Counted from the first letter of the stretch, positions 44,135-56,662 are shown. The stretch is DNA of 64,000 nucleotides from Alkalibacillus almallahensis (GCF_011761495.1 NZ_JAASRU010000011.1:38814-102813), one strand, 5' to 3'. Numbers and translations are program-made. The notes: generated by a model from the sequence alone, not told the origin.

Positions 44135-46642
44135 TTACTCTTCTTCAGGAGATTCACTGTCTTCTAGTGTTTCTTCTTCTTGATCTTCTATTTCGTCTTC
44201 CGCTTCATCATCATCTTCTTTTTCAATACGCGCAACAGTCGCTACTTCTTCCTCATCACCTAAGCGAATCAGTTTAACCCCTTGCGTATTACGTCCTGTC
44301 ATTGAAATCGATTCTGATGACATACGGATTAAAACACCATCAATCGTCATAATCATTAAGTCTTCTTCACCTGTTACAGGTTTTACGGCTACAACATGAC
44401 CATTACGAGGGTTTAATTTACACGTTAAGATACCCTTACCGCCACGGTTTTGCATGCGATATTCTTCTTCTGGTGTACGTTTACCATAACCTTTTGAAGT
44501 AACAGTTAAGACTTCGGATCCTGGCTCTAAAATATCCATGGAGACAACAGCATCATCTTCACGCAATGAAATCCCTTTAACACCAGATGCCGTACGTCCC
44601 ATCACTCTAACATCTTCTTCGTTAAAACGGATTAAATGTCCTGCTTTCGTACCGATCATCATTTGTTTACTACCATCAGTCAGGCGAACGGAGATTAACT
44701 CATCATCTTCACGTAAATTAATCGCTCGCAGTCCACCTCGGCGAATATTCGCAAACTGTTCAAGCGTCGTACGTTTGGAAATACCGTTTTTCGTTGTGAA
44801 GAATAAATACCAGTCGCTCACATATTCTTTCACCGTAATGACCGCATTTACCCATTCATCTTGATCAATTTCGATGACATTAATCAAAGGAAGGCCTTTA
44901 GCAGTACGACTGAACTCAGGAATTTCATAACCTTTAGCTCGGTAAACTTTCCCTTTATTCGTGAAGAATAACAGCGTGTCATGAGTGGACGTCGTAAGTA
45001 AATGCTCCACGAAGTCATCATCATTCATATTCATACCTTGAATGCCTCGTCCACCACGATGCTGTGATTTATAAGTCGTTGCAGGCAGTCGTTTTACATA
45101 GCCTTTATGTGTGACAGTGACGACAACTGTTTCTTCAGGAATTAAGTCTTCGTCTTCAATGAAATCAGCGCCACCAACTGTAATATCTGTTTGACGTTTG
45201 TCATTAAAGCGCTCTTTAAGCTCAAGTAACTCTTCTCGAACAATTTCAAGCACTTTATTTTCATCAGCCAAGATCGCCTTTAACTCAGCAATTAATTCAG
45301 TTAGTTCTTGATATTCATTTTCGATTTTCTCACGCTCTAACCCTGTTAAACGCTGTAAACGCATATCTAAAATCGCTTGCGCTTGCTTTTCGGATAAACC
45401 AAAACGAGAGATTAATTCATCCCGAGCAATATCTGTTGTTTGTGATTCACGAATCAGCGTGATGACCTCGTCTAGATAATCAAGCGCTGTACGTAAACCT
45501 TCTAAAATATGGGCACGGGCTTCCGCTTTATCCAGTTCAAACTGAGTACGGCGGGTAATAATTTCTTTTTGGTGTTCTAAGTAATGACTTAACGTCTGTT
45601 TTAGATTCAATACTTCTGGTTGTCCATTAACAAGTGCCAACATATTGATTCCGAAAGACGTTTGTAAGGCAGTTTGTTTATATAAATTATTTAAGACAAC
45701 ATTCGGATTAGCATCACGACGAACTTCAATCACGATTCGTAAACCATCTCGGTCAGACTCATCACGTAAATCGGTAATGCCGTCGATTTTCTTATCTCGA
45801 ACGAGCTCTGCAATTTTTTCGATTAGACGCGCCTTATTCACTTGGAACGGGATCTCATTAACTACAATTCGTGGTTTACCGTTCGAATCCTCTAAGATAT
45901 CAGCTTTCGAACGAATGGTAATAGACCCTTTACCAGTTTCATAGGCATTACGTATACCACTTCGACCTAAGATTTCTCCACCCGTTGGAAAATCAGGGCC
46001 ATAAATATACTCTTCCATTAACTCTTGGATCGTGATATCAGGATTTTCACTTAAAGCCAAGACCCCATCAATCACTTCACCTAATTGGTGCGGTGGAATA
46101 TTAGTCGCCATACCGACCGCAATACCTGATGCTCCGTTAACAAGTAAGTTAGGGAAACGTGCTGGTAATACGACTGGTTCTCTTTCAGTTCCATCATAGT
46201 TATCATCATAATCTATTGTGTTTTTATTGATATCACGCAAGATCTCCATTGAAATCTTGGACATTCTTGCTTCTGTATAACGCATAGCTGCAGCTGAGTC
46301 ACCGTCAACTGAACCAAAGTTACCATGGCCATCAACAAGCATATAACGGAAGTTGAAATCTTGTGCCATACGGACCATCGCTTCATATACAGCTGAGTCA
46401 CCGTGCGGGTGATACTTACCAATAACTTCACCGACAATACGTGCGGATTTTTTATAGGCTTTATCCGAATACATGCCTAAATCGTGCATCGCATACAGAA
46501 TACGACGGTGAACTGGTTTTAACCCGTCACGTACGTCTGGTAAAGCTCGCGAAACAATGACACTCATCGCATAGTCTAAAAATGAGGTTCGCATTTCCTG
46601 ACTTAAATTAATTTCTTGGACTTGAGGACGTTCTTGATCCAA
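44135..46642 (-). CDS. gyrA: DNA gyrase subunit A
   Basis: Breakage-rejoining subunit of gyrase. 835 residues. The catalytic tyrosine is in [11 protein letters not shown], and the quinolone-resistance region ([17 protein letters not shown]) is wild-type in look. The C-terminal beta-pinwheel carries the GyrA box region ([11 protein letters not shown]) and ends in a highly acidic tail (about 800-835). Cotranscribed with gyrB. Confidence 0.98.
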   Translation of the reverse strand: MDQERPQVQEINLSQEMRTSFLDYAMSVIVSRALPDVRDGLKPVHRRILYAMHDLGMYSDKAYKKSARIVGEVIGKYHPHGDSAVYEAMVRMAQDFNFRYMLVDGHGNFGSVDGDSAAAMRYTEARMSKISMEILRDINKNTIDYDDNYDGTEREPVVLPARFPNLLVNGASGIAVGMATNIPPHQLGEVIDGVLALSENPDITIQELMEEYIYGPDFPTGGEILGRSGIRNAYETGKGSITIRSKADILEDSNGKPRIVVNEIPFQVNKARLIEKIAELVRDKKIDGITDLRDESDRDGLRIVIEVRRDANPNVVLNNLYKQTALQTSFGINMLALVNGQPEVLNLKQTLSHYLEHQKEIITRRTQFELDKAEARAHILEGLRTALDYLDEVITLIRESQTTDIARDELISRFGLSEKQAQAILDMRLQRLTGLEREKIENEYQELTELIAELKAILADENKVLEIVREELLELKERFNDKRQTDITVGGADFIEDEDLIPEETVVVTVTHKGYVKRLPATTYKSQHRGGRGIQGMNMNDDDFVEHLLTTSTHDTLLFFTNKGKVYRAKGYEIPEFSRTAKGLPLINVIEIDQDEWVNAVITVKEYVSDWYLFFTTKNGISKRTTLEQFANIRRGGLRAINLREDDELISVRLTDGSKQMMIGTKAGHLIRFNEEDVRVMGRTASGVKGISLREDDAVVSMDILEPGSEVLTVTSKGYGKRTPEEEYRMQNRGGKGILTCKLNPRNGHVVAVKPVTGEEDLMIMTIDGVLIRMSSESISMTGRNTQGVKLIRLGDEEEVATVARIEKEDDDEAEDEIEDQEEETLEDSESPEEE

Positions 46643-46668
46643 AAGTAATTACCTCCCTAACAGAAGAA

Positions 46669-46695
46669 CATGAACGTTTCATTCAAACGTTCATG
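46669..46695 (-). other. Intercistronic hairpin between gyrB and gyrA
   Basis: Perfect 11-bp stem CATGAACGTTT/AAACGTTCATG with a 5-nt loop. No U-tract follows on the minus strand, so it is more likely an mRNA processing or stability element than a terminator. Confidence 0.6.
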
Positions 46696-46703
46696 AACTT
46701 TTA

Positions 46704-48665
<1,962 letters not shown>

Positions 48666-48720
48666 TTATTTTAGTTCTGTTAAAACTAGTGAGTTGATTT
48701 GAAATATCATTTAAAGTACT

Positions 48721-48872
48721 TAGTTGTTGAATTGGGAGTAGCGAAGGTGGCGACTCCTGTGGGAATAGCACGTGTCTCAAGACCCCGGAGGCCACGTTTT
48801 TTCGGCCGAGGAGGCTTGAGCCGTGCCCACGGAAAGCGTCCACCGAAAGCGGATTCCAATATCAACAACGAA
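48721..48872 (+). repeat. Intergenic repeat element, copy 4 (short form)
   Basis: About 150 bp without the optional modules. It carries the compensatory variant: GTCTCAAGACC with GAGGCTTGAGCC, where other copies have CTCGAG in both places. Between gyrB and remB. Confidence 0.9.
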
Positions 48873-48885
48873 CCTTATCAGAGCT

Positions 48886-49176
48886 CTAATTTAAATCCGG
48901 TGTTTCGTCCGCTATATCTTCTATTCCATCTAACATATGAGATAATTGCGAACGCTTATTTAACGTTGCAACGGATAAAGAACTAAAATAAATCTCGTCT
49001 GTTGTGATCACAATTGCCTTAGGTTCTTCAAACGGCACTTCCACAACATTTCCTGCTTTTCGTTGATTAAAAATCATCTCTTCAACAATCGAAGAAGAAT
49101 GATAGAGGTTATAATCAATGATCGAAACAACTTCGCTTGAACGTATAACGTGTTCATCACCGATATGAATAAACAA
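48886..49176 (-). CDS. remB: Extracellular matrix regulator RemB (YaaB)
   Basis: A 96-residue protein of the RemB/YaaB family, which in B. subtilis supports biofilm-matrix gene expression. MFIHIGDEHVIRSSEVVSII opens the conserved domain, and KAIVITTDEIYFSSLS matches the family's central strand. It follows recF by 18 bp. Confidence 0.88.
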   Translation of the reverse strand: MFIHIGDEHVIRSSEVVSIIDYNLYHSSSIVEEMIFNQRKAGNVVEVPFEEPKAIVITTDEIYFSSLSVATLNKRSQLSHMLDGIEDIADETPDLN

Positions 49177-49194
49177 CCTGAAACCTCACCTTTC

Positions 49195-50307
49195 TTATTT
49201 CAAATATCCGTTATGAATATTAAACATTTTAGCTTGCTTCAACGTATCATGATGAATGCCATCAACACTCGTTGTTGTGACAAACGTTTGGACTTTGCCC
49301 TGAATGGTATTAAGTAAATGCGATTGCCTGTGATCATCCAGTTCACTTAATACATCATCAAGCAATAGCACGGGATACTCACCAACTTCTTGTTCAATGA
49401 GTTCAATTTCTGCTAATTTTAAAGATAATGCCGTTGTTCGTTGTTGCCCTTGAGAACCATATGTTTGAACATTACGACCATTCACTTCAAACATTAAATC
49501 ATCACGATGGGGACCAGCTAATGTTGTCCCGCGTTCCACTTCACGATCTTCAATCGATGTGAAATGGGCTTTATATATTTCTATTATTGTTTCCAAATCT
49601 GTATCCTCTGATACGTCAATGGTTGGTTCGTAATTAATAGTGAGTTCTTCTAAACCGCGACTTATACCATGATGGATTGGAACTGCCCATTCTCTTAACT
49701 TTTGTAAGAATTGCAGTCTTCTAGTTAAGACAATACTACCGTGTTCAATTAATTGCTCAGTTAAAATATGTAACATAGTGCGATCTTGTTTTGATTGTCT
49801 TTGTAAATCTTTTAATAGTGCATTCCGCTGTTTCAGGATTTTTTGGTACTGACCGAGATGATAAATGTAAACGGGTTGAACTTGCCCCAATTCCATATCA
49901 ATAAATTTACGACGTTCCTGCGGGCTTCCCTTGACTAAATTCAAATCTTCTGGCGCAAACATGACAACATTAAGTGATCCAATATAATCGCTTAATCGTT
50001 TTTGTTCAATATGATTGAACTTAGCTTTCTTCCCTTTTCCTGAAAAAATCACTTCGAGTGGGAAAGTACGATTTCTTTTAAAGATGCTCCCTTTTATTTT
50101 ACCATACTCTGAGTCCCATTTTATTAATTCTTTATCTTTTGACGTTCGGTGAGATTTCGTAAAAGCTAAAACATAAATAGCTTCCATCAAATTTGTCTTA
50201 CCTTGGGCGTTCTCCCCAATCATGACATTGATTTGGTTATCAAATTCTAAAGATAATGAATCGTAATTACGATATTGTTCAATTGTTATATTTTCAATAT
50301 GCATCAT
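49195..50307 (-). CDS. recF: DNA replication and repair protein RecF
   Basis: SMC-like ATPase that loads RecA at gaps with RecO and RecR. 370 residues. Walker [10 protein letters not shown], signature [19 protein letters not shown] and Walker [15 protein letters not shown]. Either of two adjacent ATG codons may start it (MMHIENI). Confidence 0.97.
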   Translation of the reverse strand: MMHIENITIEQYRNYDSLSLEFDNQINVMIGENAQGKTNLMEAIYVLAFTKSHRTSKDKELIKWDSEYGKIKGSIFKRNRTFPLEVIFSGKGKKAKFNHIEQKRLSDYIGSLNVVMFAPEDLNLVKGSPQERRKFIDMELGQVQPVYIYHLGQYQKILKQRNALLKDLQRQSKQDRTMLHILTEQLIEHGSIVLTRRLQFLQKLREWAVPIHHGISRGLEELTINYEPTIDVSEDTDLETIIEIYKAHFTSIEDREVERGTTLAGPHRDDLMFEVNGRNVQTYGSQGQQRTTALSLKLAEIELIEQEVGEYPVLLLDDVLSELDDHRQSHLLNTIQGKVQTFVTTTSVDGIHHDTLKQAKMFNIHNGYLK

Positions 50308-50322
50308 GAGACCCCTAAGTCT

Positions 50323-50544
50323 TTAATCTTCTCGAGCAACGATAAACGTGCCAACGTCCTCTATCTCTACTTCATCATTAAGATACAGTTTCCGTCCACG
50401 ACGTTGATCTTGTTCACCATTTACATAGACATTGAAGTCTTGTAAGAACAATTTCACCATTCCGCCAGATTCAACGATATTAGCGAGCTTAATAAACTGT
50501 CCTAGAGTGATTTCTTCTGTTTGGATTTCAATTGGTTCAGCCAT
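50323..50544 (-). CDS. rlbA: S4-domain RNA-binding protein RlbA (YaaA)
   Basis: A 73-residue S4-like RNA-binding domain protein encoded between dnaN and recF, as in other Bacilli. TEEITLGQFIKLANIVESGG and VYVNGEQDQRRGRKL are characteristic. It is associated with ribosomes in B. subtilis. Confidence 0.93.
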   Translation of the reverse strand: MAEPIEIQTEEITLGQFIKLANIVESGGMVKLFLQDFNVYVNGEQDQRRGRKLYLNDEVEIEDVGTFIVARED

Positions 50545-50624
50545 GTTGTCACCTCATTTAATGAATTACGCTTAGAATTTCCCTAACTATATATTTTACT
50601 AAAAATTTGCCGATAAGAAAAGAA

Positions 50625-50665
50625 AACTGAGCCGTAGAGTTAAAAAGTTCTCTTTAGGCTCAGTT
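50625..50665 (-). terminator. Terminator or attenuator after dnaN
   Basis: AACTGAGCC pairs with GGCTCAGTT, with an inner AGAG/CTCT. On the minus strand it is followed by TTTTCTTTTCTT. It would separate dnaA-dnaN from rlbA-recF. Confidence 0.75.
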
Positions 50666-50679
50666 GACTTGGAAGTTAT

Positions 50680-51825
50680 TTAGTACGTTCTAACTGGTGT
50701 GATGAGTTGTAAAATGTGTTCGGATTCATCAGTCGGTTGAATAATAAATGGACGCATGGCACCTGTGAAACTGATTTTAACTTCTTCAGCATCAATTGCT
50801 CTTAAAGCATCAATCATGTATTTAGCATTAAACGAAATCTTTAATTCTTCACCAGAAATATCATTTGTCTTTAGCATTTCTTCTGCTGTTCCGATTTCTG
50901 GTGAATTACTTGAGATTTCTACGGTGTTTTGTTCTTGGGTCACTAATTTAACGATGTTATTTCGATTATCTTTTGCAAGTAAACTAGCACGATCAATCGT
51001 TTGCATTAGCTCTTTAGCGTTGACATGCACTTCCGTTTTACTTTGATCTGGAATTAAACGCGATGTTTCTGGATAATTACCGTCTAATAAACGAGATAAG
51101 AAGAATAAATGCTTCGTTCTAAATAGAATCTGATTATCCGCTACGCTAATCTGAATAGATTCTTGTGATTCATCCAGTATTTTATTTAATTCACTTAAAC
51201 TTTTACCGGGGATCACAGTGTTTTTGAATTCTAATTGGCTTACGTCCTCTTCCATTGAGACCCGACGTGAAGCTAAACGGTGACTGTCTGTTGCAACAAG
51301 TTCTAGTTCACCATTTTCTAATTTAAAATGCACACCCGTTAAGATTGGACGAGTTTCTGATGTTGAAACCGCAAAATTTGTTTGGCGAATTAATGTTTTT
51401 AATAAATCAATTGGCATATGAAAACTATTTTCGGTTTCTAACATTGGGAGTTGTGGATATTCTTCTGGGTCTTGTCCGTTTAGTTTGAACTCTGCCTGAC
51501 CTGAACGAATTAAAATATTCAAGTCACCATCCGATTCTATTTCAACTGTTTCATCAGGTAACTTTTTAATGATGTCTGGTAGGAATTTCGCTTGAACGAC
51601 AATTTTACCTGGGTTTATATCATGAATATGAATGATCCCATCTTCTTCTTTAGGAATAATGGATTCGATCGTTACATCAGAATCGCTACCTGTTAACGTC
51701 ACTTCATCTTCTGTCGCTTCGATTTTCATTCCAGATAGGATAGGAATTGTTGTTTTCGGTGAAATAGCTTTCATCACGTCTTGAATGCTTTTCATTAATT
51801 GGTCACGGTTAATGACGATTTTCAT
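50680..51825 (-). CDS. dnaN: DNA polymerase III beta sliding clamp
   Basis: Processivity clamp, 381 residues. Start MKIVINRDQLMKSIQDVMKA after GGGGAGGC, and the C-terminal INPGKIVVQ... LITPVRTY pattern, are typical. Second gene of the dnaA-dnaN operon. Confidence 0.98.
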   Translation of the reverse strand: MKIVINRDQLMKSIQDVMKAISPKTTIPILSGMKIEATEDEVTLTGSDSDVTIESIIPKEEDGIIHIHDINPGKIVVQAKFLPDIIKKLPDETVEIESDGDLNILIRSGQAEFKLNGQDPEEYPQLPMLETENSFHMPIDLLKTLIRQTNFAVSTSETRPILTGVHFKLENGELELVATDSHRLASRRVSMEEDVSQLEFKNTVIPGKSLSELNKILDESQESIQISVADNQILFRTKHLFFLSRLLDGNYPETSRLIPDQSKTEVHVNAKELMQTIDRASLLAKDNRNNIVKLVTQEQNTVEISSNSPEIGTAEEMLKTNDISGEELKISFNAKYMIDALRAIDAEEVKISFTGAMRPFIIQPTDESEHILQLITPVRTY

Positions 51826-51842
51826 AAGTGCCTCCCCATAAA

Positions 51843-52012
51843 TACGTGTTATATTATTTATTTTGTTTTAATAATTTCAGTCATAATACTAGTAGGGCAT
51901 GTGGATTTGTGGAAAACTGTCGAAACATCGCTAATTGCTTGATTATCCACATGTGCATAACTTGTGCTTAAGGTTGTTACTGTTGTCCACATTATTCACA
52001 ACTTTAATGTGA
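51843..52012. other. oriC, dnaA-dnaN part (unwinding region)
   Basis: DnaA boxes: TTATCCACA 51943-51951 (perfect), TTGTCCACA 51983-51991, TTATTCACA 51992-52000, and variants at 51900-51913. Read from dnaA toward dnaN, two boxes are followed by ATGCCC and then TACTAGTATTAT, which fits a GC cluster plus DnaA-trio element, and next comes the AT-rich run at about 51843-51875. This matches the B. subtilis basal unwinding system. Confidence 0.88.
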
Positions 52013-53359
52013 TTAACTTGATTTAATTTGTTCGGTTAATTCATCTATTTCTCTTTGCAGTTGAATATCATCAGCCATCATTTTAGAGATTTTTTCGTGA
52101 GCATGAATCACTGTCGTATGATCACGTCCCCCGAATTCTTCACCAATTTTAGGTAGTGAAAAATCCGTTAATTCGCGTGTTAAGTACATCGCAATTTGAC
52201 GAGGAAAAGCGACTGATTTTGTCCGTTTTTTCGCTGCGAAATCTTCTAAATAGATATTAAATCGATTCGCGATCACTTCTTGGATGCCCTTAATCGTAAT
52301 TTCTTTTGGTCTAGCATGCGGCACGATATCTTTAAGTGCATTTGCGGCAAGTGAGGCGTCAATCTCTTCATTGACTAGCGATGAGTATGCAACCACACGT
52401 ATAAGTGCACCCTCTAATTCTCTAATGTTTGTGTCAATTTGATTAGCTATATAGAGCATGACCTCATTGGGAATATCTAAGCCATCTGCTTTTGCTTTCT
52501 TGCGTAAAATAGCAATCCGTGTTTCTAAATCGGGTGGTGTAATATCTGTAATTAACCCCCACTCGAACCGTGAGCGCAGTCGATCTTCAAGCGTCGGTAT
52601 TTCTTTTGGAGGCCGGTCACTTGAAATGACGATTTGCTTATTATCCTCATGTAAGGAATTAAAGGTATGGAAGAATTCTTCCTGTGTTTGTTCTTTTCCA
52701 GCTAAAAACTGAATATCATCAATTAGGAGCACATCGACATTCCGATATTTATTACGAAAATCAATCGTGCGATTATCACGAATCGAGTTAATAAACTCGT
52801 TAGTGAATTTTTCAGATGACAGATAGACAACCTTAGCATCTGGATTATGCTCAATGACATAATGACCAATCGCGTGCATTAAGTGGGTTTTACCTAAACC
52901 AACGCCACCATAAATAAAGAGTGGGTTATAAGCTTTTGCGGGTGCTTCTGCAACAGCTAGTGAAGCAGCGTGTGCGAAGCGGTTTCCAGAGCCTATGACA
53001 AAGGTTTCAAAGGTATATTTGGAATTAAGCATGGTTTTGGAATCTTGCTCATTTGATTTTGCTTGATTCACTTTTTTCATAGGTTGAGAATCTTCGTCCT
53101 TAGATTGGCTAGATTCAGGTATGACAAATTTAGGCGTTAATTGTGAACCTGTTATGTCATAAACTGTTTCAGAAATTAACTCAGCATAACTGTTTTCTAA
53201 CCAATCACGAGCAAATTCATTAGGGGCTACAATGTAGATTGCATCACCTTCAATGGATCTTGCTTCTGTTGATTTTAACCAGGTGTCGAAACTGGGTTTA
53301 CTGACCTTTTTCTCTAGTTCGTTTAGAGTCTGATTCCAGAGGTCGGAGATGTTTTCCAA
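52013..53359 (-). CDS. dnaA: Chromosomal replication initiator DnaA
   Basis: AAA+ initiator, 448 residues. Domain I about 1-85 ([27 protein letters not shown] start, ISDLWNQTL), linker rich in Ser/Lys/Gln, Walker [13 protein letters not shown], Walker B LLIDDIQF, and the domain IV signature [15 protein letters not shown]. It is flanked on both sides by DnaA-box clusters. Confidence 0.98.
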   Translation of the reverse strand: MENISDLWNQTLNELEKKVSKPSFDTWLKSTEARSIEGDAIYIVAPNEFARDWLENSYAELISETVYDITGSQLTPKFVIPESSQSKDEDSQPMKKVNQAKSNEQDSKTMLNSKYTFETFVIGSGNRFAHAASLAVAEAPAKAYNPLFIYGGVGLGKTHLMHAIGHYVIEHNPDAKVVYLSSEKFTNEFINSIRDNRTIDFRNKYRNVDVLLIDDIQFLAGKEQTQEEFFHTFNSLHEDNKQIVISSDRPPKEIPTLEDRLRSRFEWGLITDITPPDLETRIAILRKKAKADGLDIPNEVMLYIANQIDTNIRELEGALIRVVAYSSLVNEEIDASLAANALKDIVPHARPKEITIKGIQEVIANRFNIYLEDFAAKKRTKSVAFPRQIAMYLTRELTDFSLPKIGEEFGGRDHTTVIHAHEKISKMMADDIQLQREIDELTEQIKSS

Positions 53360-53406
53360 GCTAGTTTCACATCCTTTCTAAGATGTTTTAATGGATCGAT
53401 TAAGTC

Positions 53407-53778
53407 TGTGGATGGTTTAACTATGATTATATGCCAAATGATAACATTTATCGACAACATCCACACTGTTGTGCATAACCATAAAAACAGCCTGTGTAAA
53501 TTTATTCACAACGTGTCCACAGTCTGTGGAAAACGTATGTTTGGTTATTCATTTATCCACTAGAAAAACACTATAATCATATCAAACTAAACCAGATGTT
53601 GCAATGGTTATAACAACTTATCCACATTAAAAACATACCTCTTTATAAATATTATCCACAACCGTGAATGTTGTGGGTTTTGTTGTTTAGAAATGTGGAT
53701 ATAATAAAAAAAGAAATTAGTTTAAAAACAGGGGGTGTGGATAAAAGTTAGGAGCTTGATTTTAGGTGCTGTGGATAT
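53407..53778. other. oriC, upstream DnaA-box cluster and dnaA promoter
   Basis: Perfect boxes: TTATCCACA at 53618-53626 and 53652-53660, and TGTGGATAA at 53736-53744. One-mismatch or weaker boxes: 53502-53510, 53514-53521, 53525-53533, 53553-53561, 53694-53702, 53770-53778. A TATAAT (minus strand, 53426-53431) 70 bp before dnaA is the likely -10, with a box-like TGTGGATGG at 53407-53415 suited to autoregulation. Confidence 0.9.
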
Positions 53779-53830
53779 AGAGCTGGATTTAGGTGAAAAG
53801 AGAATTTGCTTATACTTAATATTTAGTTTA

Positions 53831-54063
53831 AGTCCGTTGTTGATATTGTGATCCGCTACCGGTGGACGCTTTCCGCGGGCACGGCTCGAGCCAGGCAACT
53901 ACATCGAATAAGCTTCTTTGGAACTTGCACCGAGGAAGCCTACTTCGAAGCGTTACTAAAGGACGCAGGTGCATCCCTCGGCCTAAAAGCGTGGCCTGTG
54001 GGGTCTCGAGACACGTGCTGTTTCCGCAGGAGTCGCCACCTTCGCTCCTCACAATTCAACAAC
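53831..54063 (-). repeat. Intergenic repeat element, copy 5, inside the dnaA-rpmH interval
   Basis: Reverse orientation: AGTCCGTTGTTGATATTGTG at the left and CTCACAATTCAACAACT at the right. The middle has its own insert (about 53893-53990) not seen in other copies. It separates the upstream DnaA-box cluster from the rpmH promoter. Confidence 0.9.
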
Positions 54064-54361
54064 TATGTGCTAGAATGTTTAAAATCAACACTAAGCTTTT
54101 AGAAAGCAGTATTTAAAAGAGAGAAAATAAGATTTTGAAATAGGTACTACGTTATTTAATTTTCCATATAAAAGTTAAGTTAGTGGCGTTGCCTGATCTT
54201 GTTTAACAGATATTATAGTTTTATCTAAGTTGGACAAGCTGTTGCTTAACTGTGGATAGTTTTATTGAAGTGTTAGAGGACTATTAACATGTGCATATTT
54301 TAAATGAATCTCTATTTGAGTTATCCAGAGACTTACGTTATAATGTAACTTGGTTTGTCTA

Positions 54362-54391
54362 TTGACATTCAAGGGAAACTTTTTATATACT
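54362..54391 (+). promoter_or_regulatory. SigA promoter of rpmH
   Basis: TTGACA (54362-54367), 18-bp spacer, TATACT (54386-54391), 52 bp upstream of rpmH. DnaA-box-like TGTGGATAG (54251) and TTATCCAGA (54321) lie just upstream. Confidence 0.75.
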
Positions 54392-54443
54392 ATTTTGGAC
54401 TGCTTATTGAACGTTTAAGTTTGTCGCCTAGGAGGTGTAGAAT

Positions 54444-54578
54444 ATGAAACGTACGTACCAACCAAATAAACGTAAACGCAACAAAGTGCACGGCTTCCGC
54501 GCACGTATGGCTACAAAAAATGGCCGTAAGACACTAGCGCGTCGTCGTCGCAAAGGTAGAAAAGTTCTATCTGTCTAG
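54444..54578 (+). CDS. rpmH: Large ribosomal subunit protein bL34
   Basis: A 44-residue, Arg/Lys-rich ribosomal protein: [20 protein letters not shown] at the start and ending [17 protein letters not shown] lies 9 nt upstream. First gene on the right of oriC, as in nearly all bacteria. Confidence 0.98.
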   Translation: MKRTYQPNKRKRNKVHGFRARMATKNGRKTLARRRRKGRKVLSV

Positions 54579-54608
54579 ACCACTGAAGCTTGATCAGTGG
54601 TCTTTTTT
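54578..54608 (+). terminator. Terminator/attenuator between rpmH and rnpA
   Basis: GACCACTGA pairs with TCAGTGGTC, followed by TTTTTT; the first base is the last base of the rpmH stop. Confidence 0.88.
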
Positions 54609-54698
54609 CTAGTTTTAGTTTAGTTTTGTGACATGTTAATCGAAAGTCTCGATTTAAAACATAGAGCAGTGATTGTATTACAGTTGGGATGATGATGG

Positions 54699-55040
54699 TT
54701 GAAAAAAGCTTATCGGGTGAAGAAGAATGAAGAGTTTCAAGAGATTTTCAAAAAAGGTGATTCTTTTGCGAATCGTCAACTCGTCATTTATTCATTAAAA
54801 AAAGAAGGCCAATCTCATTTTCGTGTCGGTTTTTCTGTTGGTAAGAAAATCGGCAATGCTGTAATGCGTAATCAAATTAAACGATATTTACGTGAGGCAT
54901 TCCATGAATTAGGACCTTATATTGAAGTAGGATACGATTATATTATTATTGCCAGAATGCCGACACGAGAGATGGGCTATCATGATATTAAAAGTAGTTT
55001 ACAACATTTATTGAAGAAAACGAAAAAAATTCGTCACTAA
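54699..55040 (+). CDS. rnpA: Ribonuclease P protein component
   Basis: Protein subunit of RNase P, which matures tRNA 5' ends. 113 residues from a TTG start (MKKAYRVKKNEEFQEIF). The RNA-binding signature KIGNAVMRNQIKRYLREAF is present. Standard position between rpmH and spoIIIJ. Confidence 0.95.
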   Translation: MKKAYRVKKNEEFQEIFKKGDSFANRQLVIYSLKKEGQSHFRVGFSVGKKIGNAVMRNQIKRYLREAFHELGPYIEVGYDYIIIARMPTREMGYHDIKSSLQHLLKKTKKIRH

Positions 55041-55131
55041 AAAGTCTAATAAATTGTAGTATCACTTATGGAATAATGCTAAAATACGTTTAGTAAAATA
55101 GCTTTTCTTTGTTTAGAAAGATAGGAGGAAC

Positions 55132-55911
55132 ATGAAAGTGAGTAAAAGATTATTACTCATCGGTGTATTAATTGCCATGACAACCTTACTATCGGGTTGT
55201 TTTAATATTGATGAACCGATCACATCAGAAAGCGAAGGAATTTGGAATAGTTTCTTTGTTTATCCTTTATCGTTTCTCATCACATATATTGCTGAAGATA
55301 TTTTCAATCATGGCTTCGGTTTAGCGATTGTGATTGTAACGATTTTATTAAGAACATTAATCTTACCATTGAACATTAAGCAATTGAAATCAACACAAGC
55401 GATGCAGATGATTCAACCTGAATTACAAGAAATTCGTGAAAAGTATTCATCTAAAGACGCTGAAACACAGCAAAAATTACAGCAAGAAACGATGTCGTTA
55501 TTCCAACGTCACGGCGTAAACCCGTTAGCAGGTTGTTTACCGATCTTTGCACAGATGCCGATTTTAATCGCATTCTATCATGCGATCTCCAGAACAGAAG
55601 CAATTAGTAATTATGGCTTCTTGTGGTTCCAATTAGGTGATCCGAGCCCGATATTAGCGATTATTACATCCGCAACAACATTTGCGCAGCAGAAGATTAT
55701 GATGTCAGGCTCATCAGCTGGCGATAATCCGCAGATGAAAGTCATGCTGTATGTTTTACCTGTCATGATTGGTGTATTCGCATTCTTCTTCCCATCAGCA
55801 TTAGCACTGTACTGGGTTGTAGGTAACTTCTTTATGATTGCTCAAACATTATTAATTCGTAAACCAATGATGCGTGAATTCGAAAAAAATAATGGAGGAT
55901 CGAAAAAGTGA
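55132..55911 (+). CDS. spoIIIJ: Membrane protein insertase YidC1 (SpoIIIJ)
   Basis: Inserts membrane proteins alone or with Sec; SpoIIIJ is needed for sigma-G activation in the forespore. The 259-residue lipoprotein has a lipobox ending at Cys23 (TTLLSGC) and about five membrane segments (YidC/Oxa1 domain about 60-245), with the conserved Arg in LLRTLILPL. It overlaps jag by 4 nt. Confidence 0.95.
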   Translation: MKVSKRLLLIGVLIAMTTLLSGCFNIDEPITSESEGIWNSFFVYPLSFLITYIAEDIFNHGFGLAIVIVTILLRTLILPLNIKQLKSTQAMQMIQPELQEIREKYSSKDAETQQKLQQETMSLFQRHGVNPLAGCLPIFAQMPILIAFYHAISRTEAISNYGFLWFQLGDPSPILAIITSATTFAQQKIMMSGSSAGDNPQMKVMLYVLPVMIGVFAFFFPSALALYWVVGNFFMIAQTLLIRKPMMREFEKNNGGSKK

Positions 55912-56540
55912 GAGAAATAACGGCGAGTGGTCTAACAGTTGAAGAGGCAAAACTAAATGCACTTGATCAATTGGATTTGAATGAAGATCAAGTGACCGTT
56001 GAAGTGATTGACGAAGGTAAGAAAGGTTTATTCGGCGTATTTGGTACGAAACGTGCTTACGTTAAAGTACAAGAACGAGAAGACTTAGTCAGTGATGGCA
56101 AAACGTATTTACAACAAATGGTTGAACAAATGGGCACTTCGAATGTCGATATTAATGTTCACCAGGATGATGATGAAATTAAATATGAGTTAACAGGCGA
56201 TGAAATCGGAAAACTCATTGGTAAACGCGGTCAAACATTAAATGCTTTACAGTATCTAACGAGTTTAGTCGTTAACCAACATCGAGGTATTCATTATACG
56301 GTCGTTGTTGATGCAGAAGGTTATCGTGAACGTCGTAAGGAAACATTAGAACAATTAGCGCATAATCTGGCGAAAAAAGCGACACGCAATCAAGAAGACG
56401 TATTCATCGAACCAATGCCATCTTATGAACGGAAAATCATTCATACGGCTCTTCATGACCACAGCGATGTTTCAACTTACTCAGACGGACAAGATCCTAA
56501 TCGAAGAGTTGTCATTCGTCCACGTGAATTAGACGACTAA
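55908..56540 (+). CDS. jag: RNA-binding protein Jag (KhpB)
   Basis: A 210-residue protein with the Jag_N domain (about 1-50), a KH domain containing GKLIGKRGQTLNALQYL, and an R3H domain (RKIIHTALHDHSDVSTYSDG, then RRVVIRP). Its partner KhpA is encoded elsewhere. Translationally coupled to spoIIIJ. Confidence 0.95.
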   Translation: MREITASGLTVEEAKLNALDQLDLNEDQVTVEVIDEGKKGLFGVFGTKRAYVKVQEREDLVSDGKTYLQQMVEQMGTSNVDINVHQDDDEIKYELTGDEIGKLIGKRGQTLNALQYLTSLVVNQHRGIHYTVVVDAEGYRERRKETLEQLAHNLAKKATRNQEDVFIEPMPSYERKIIHTALHDHSDVSTYSDGQDPNRRVVIRPRELDD

Positions 56541-56548
56541 AACCAAAG

Positions 56549-56584
56549 TAGCTAGCCTCTGACCAAGAGGTTAGCTATTTTTTT
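56549..56584 (+). terminator. Terminator of jag
   Basis: TAGCTAGCCTCT pairs with AGAGGTTAGCTA (one wobble), loop GACCA, then TTTTTTT. Confidence 0.9.
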
Positions 56585-56588
56585 GGGA

Positions 56589-56662
56589 TTTGGTGCAAGA
56601 TTTGGTTTATTTGATTCAAAGAAAACTGTGTTTGATTCAAGCAATTAAAAAAGTGGTGCAAG
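56589..56662 (+). repeat. Second 21-bp-period array, core TTTGRTKCAAR
   Basis: Four cores at 56589 (TTTGGTGCAAG), 56610 (TTTGATTCAAA), 56631 (TTTGATTCAAG) and 56652 (AGTGGTGCAAG), each exactly 21 bp apart with unrelated 10-bp spacers. It lies between the jag terminator and mnmE. The plan is the same as in the array at 9887-10023, but the core differs. Confidence 0.8.
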
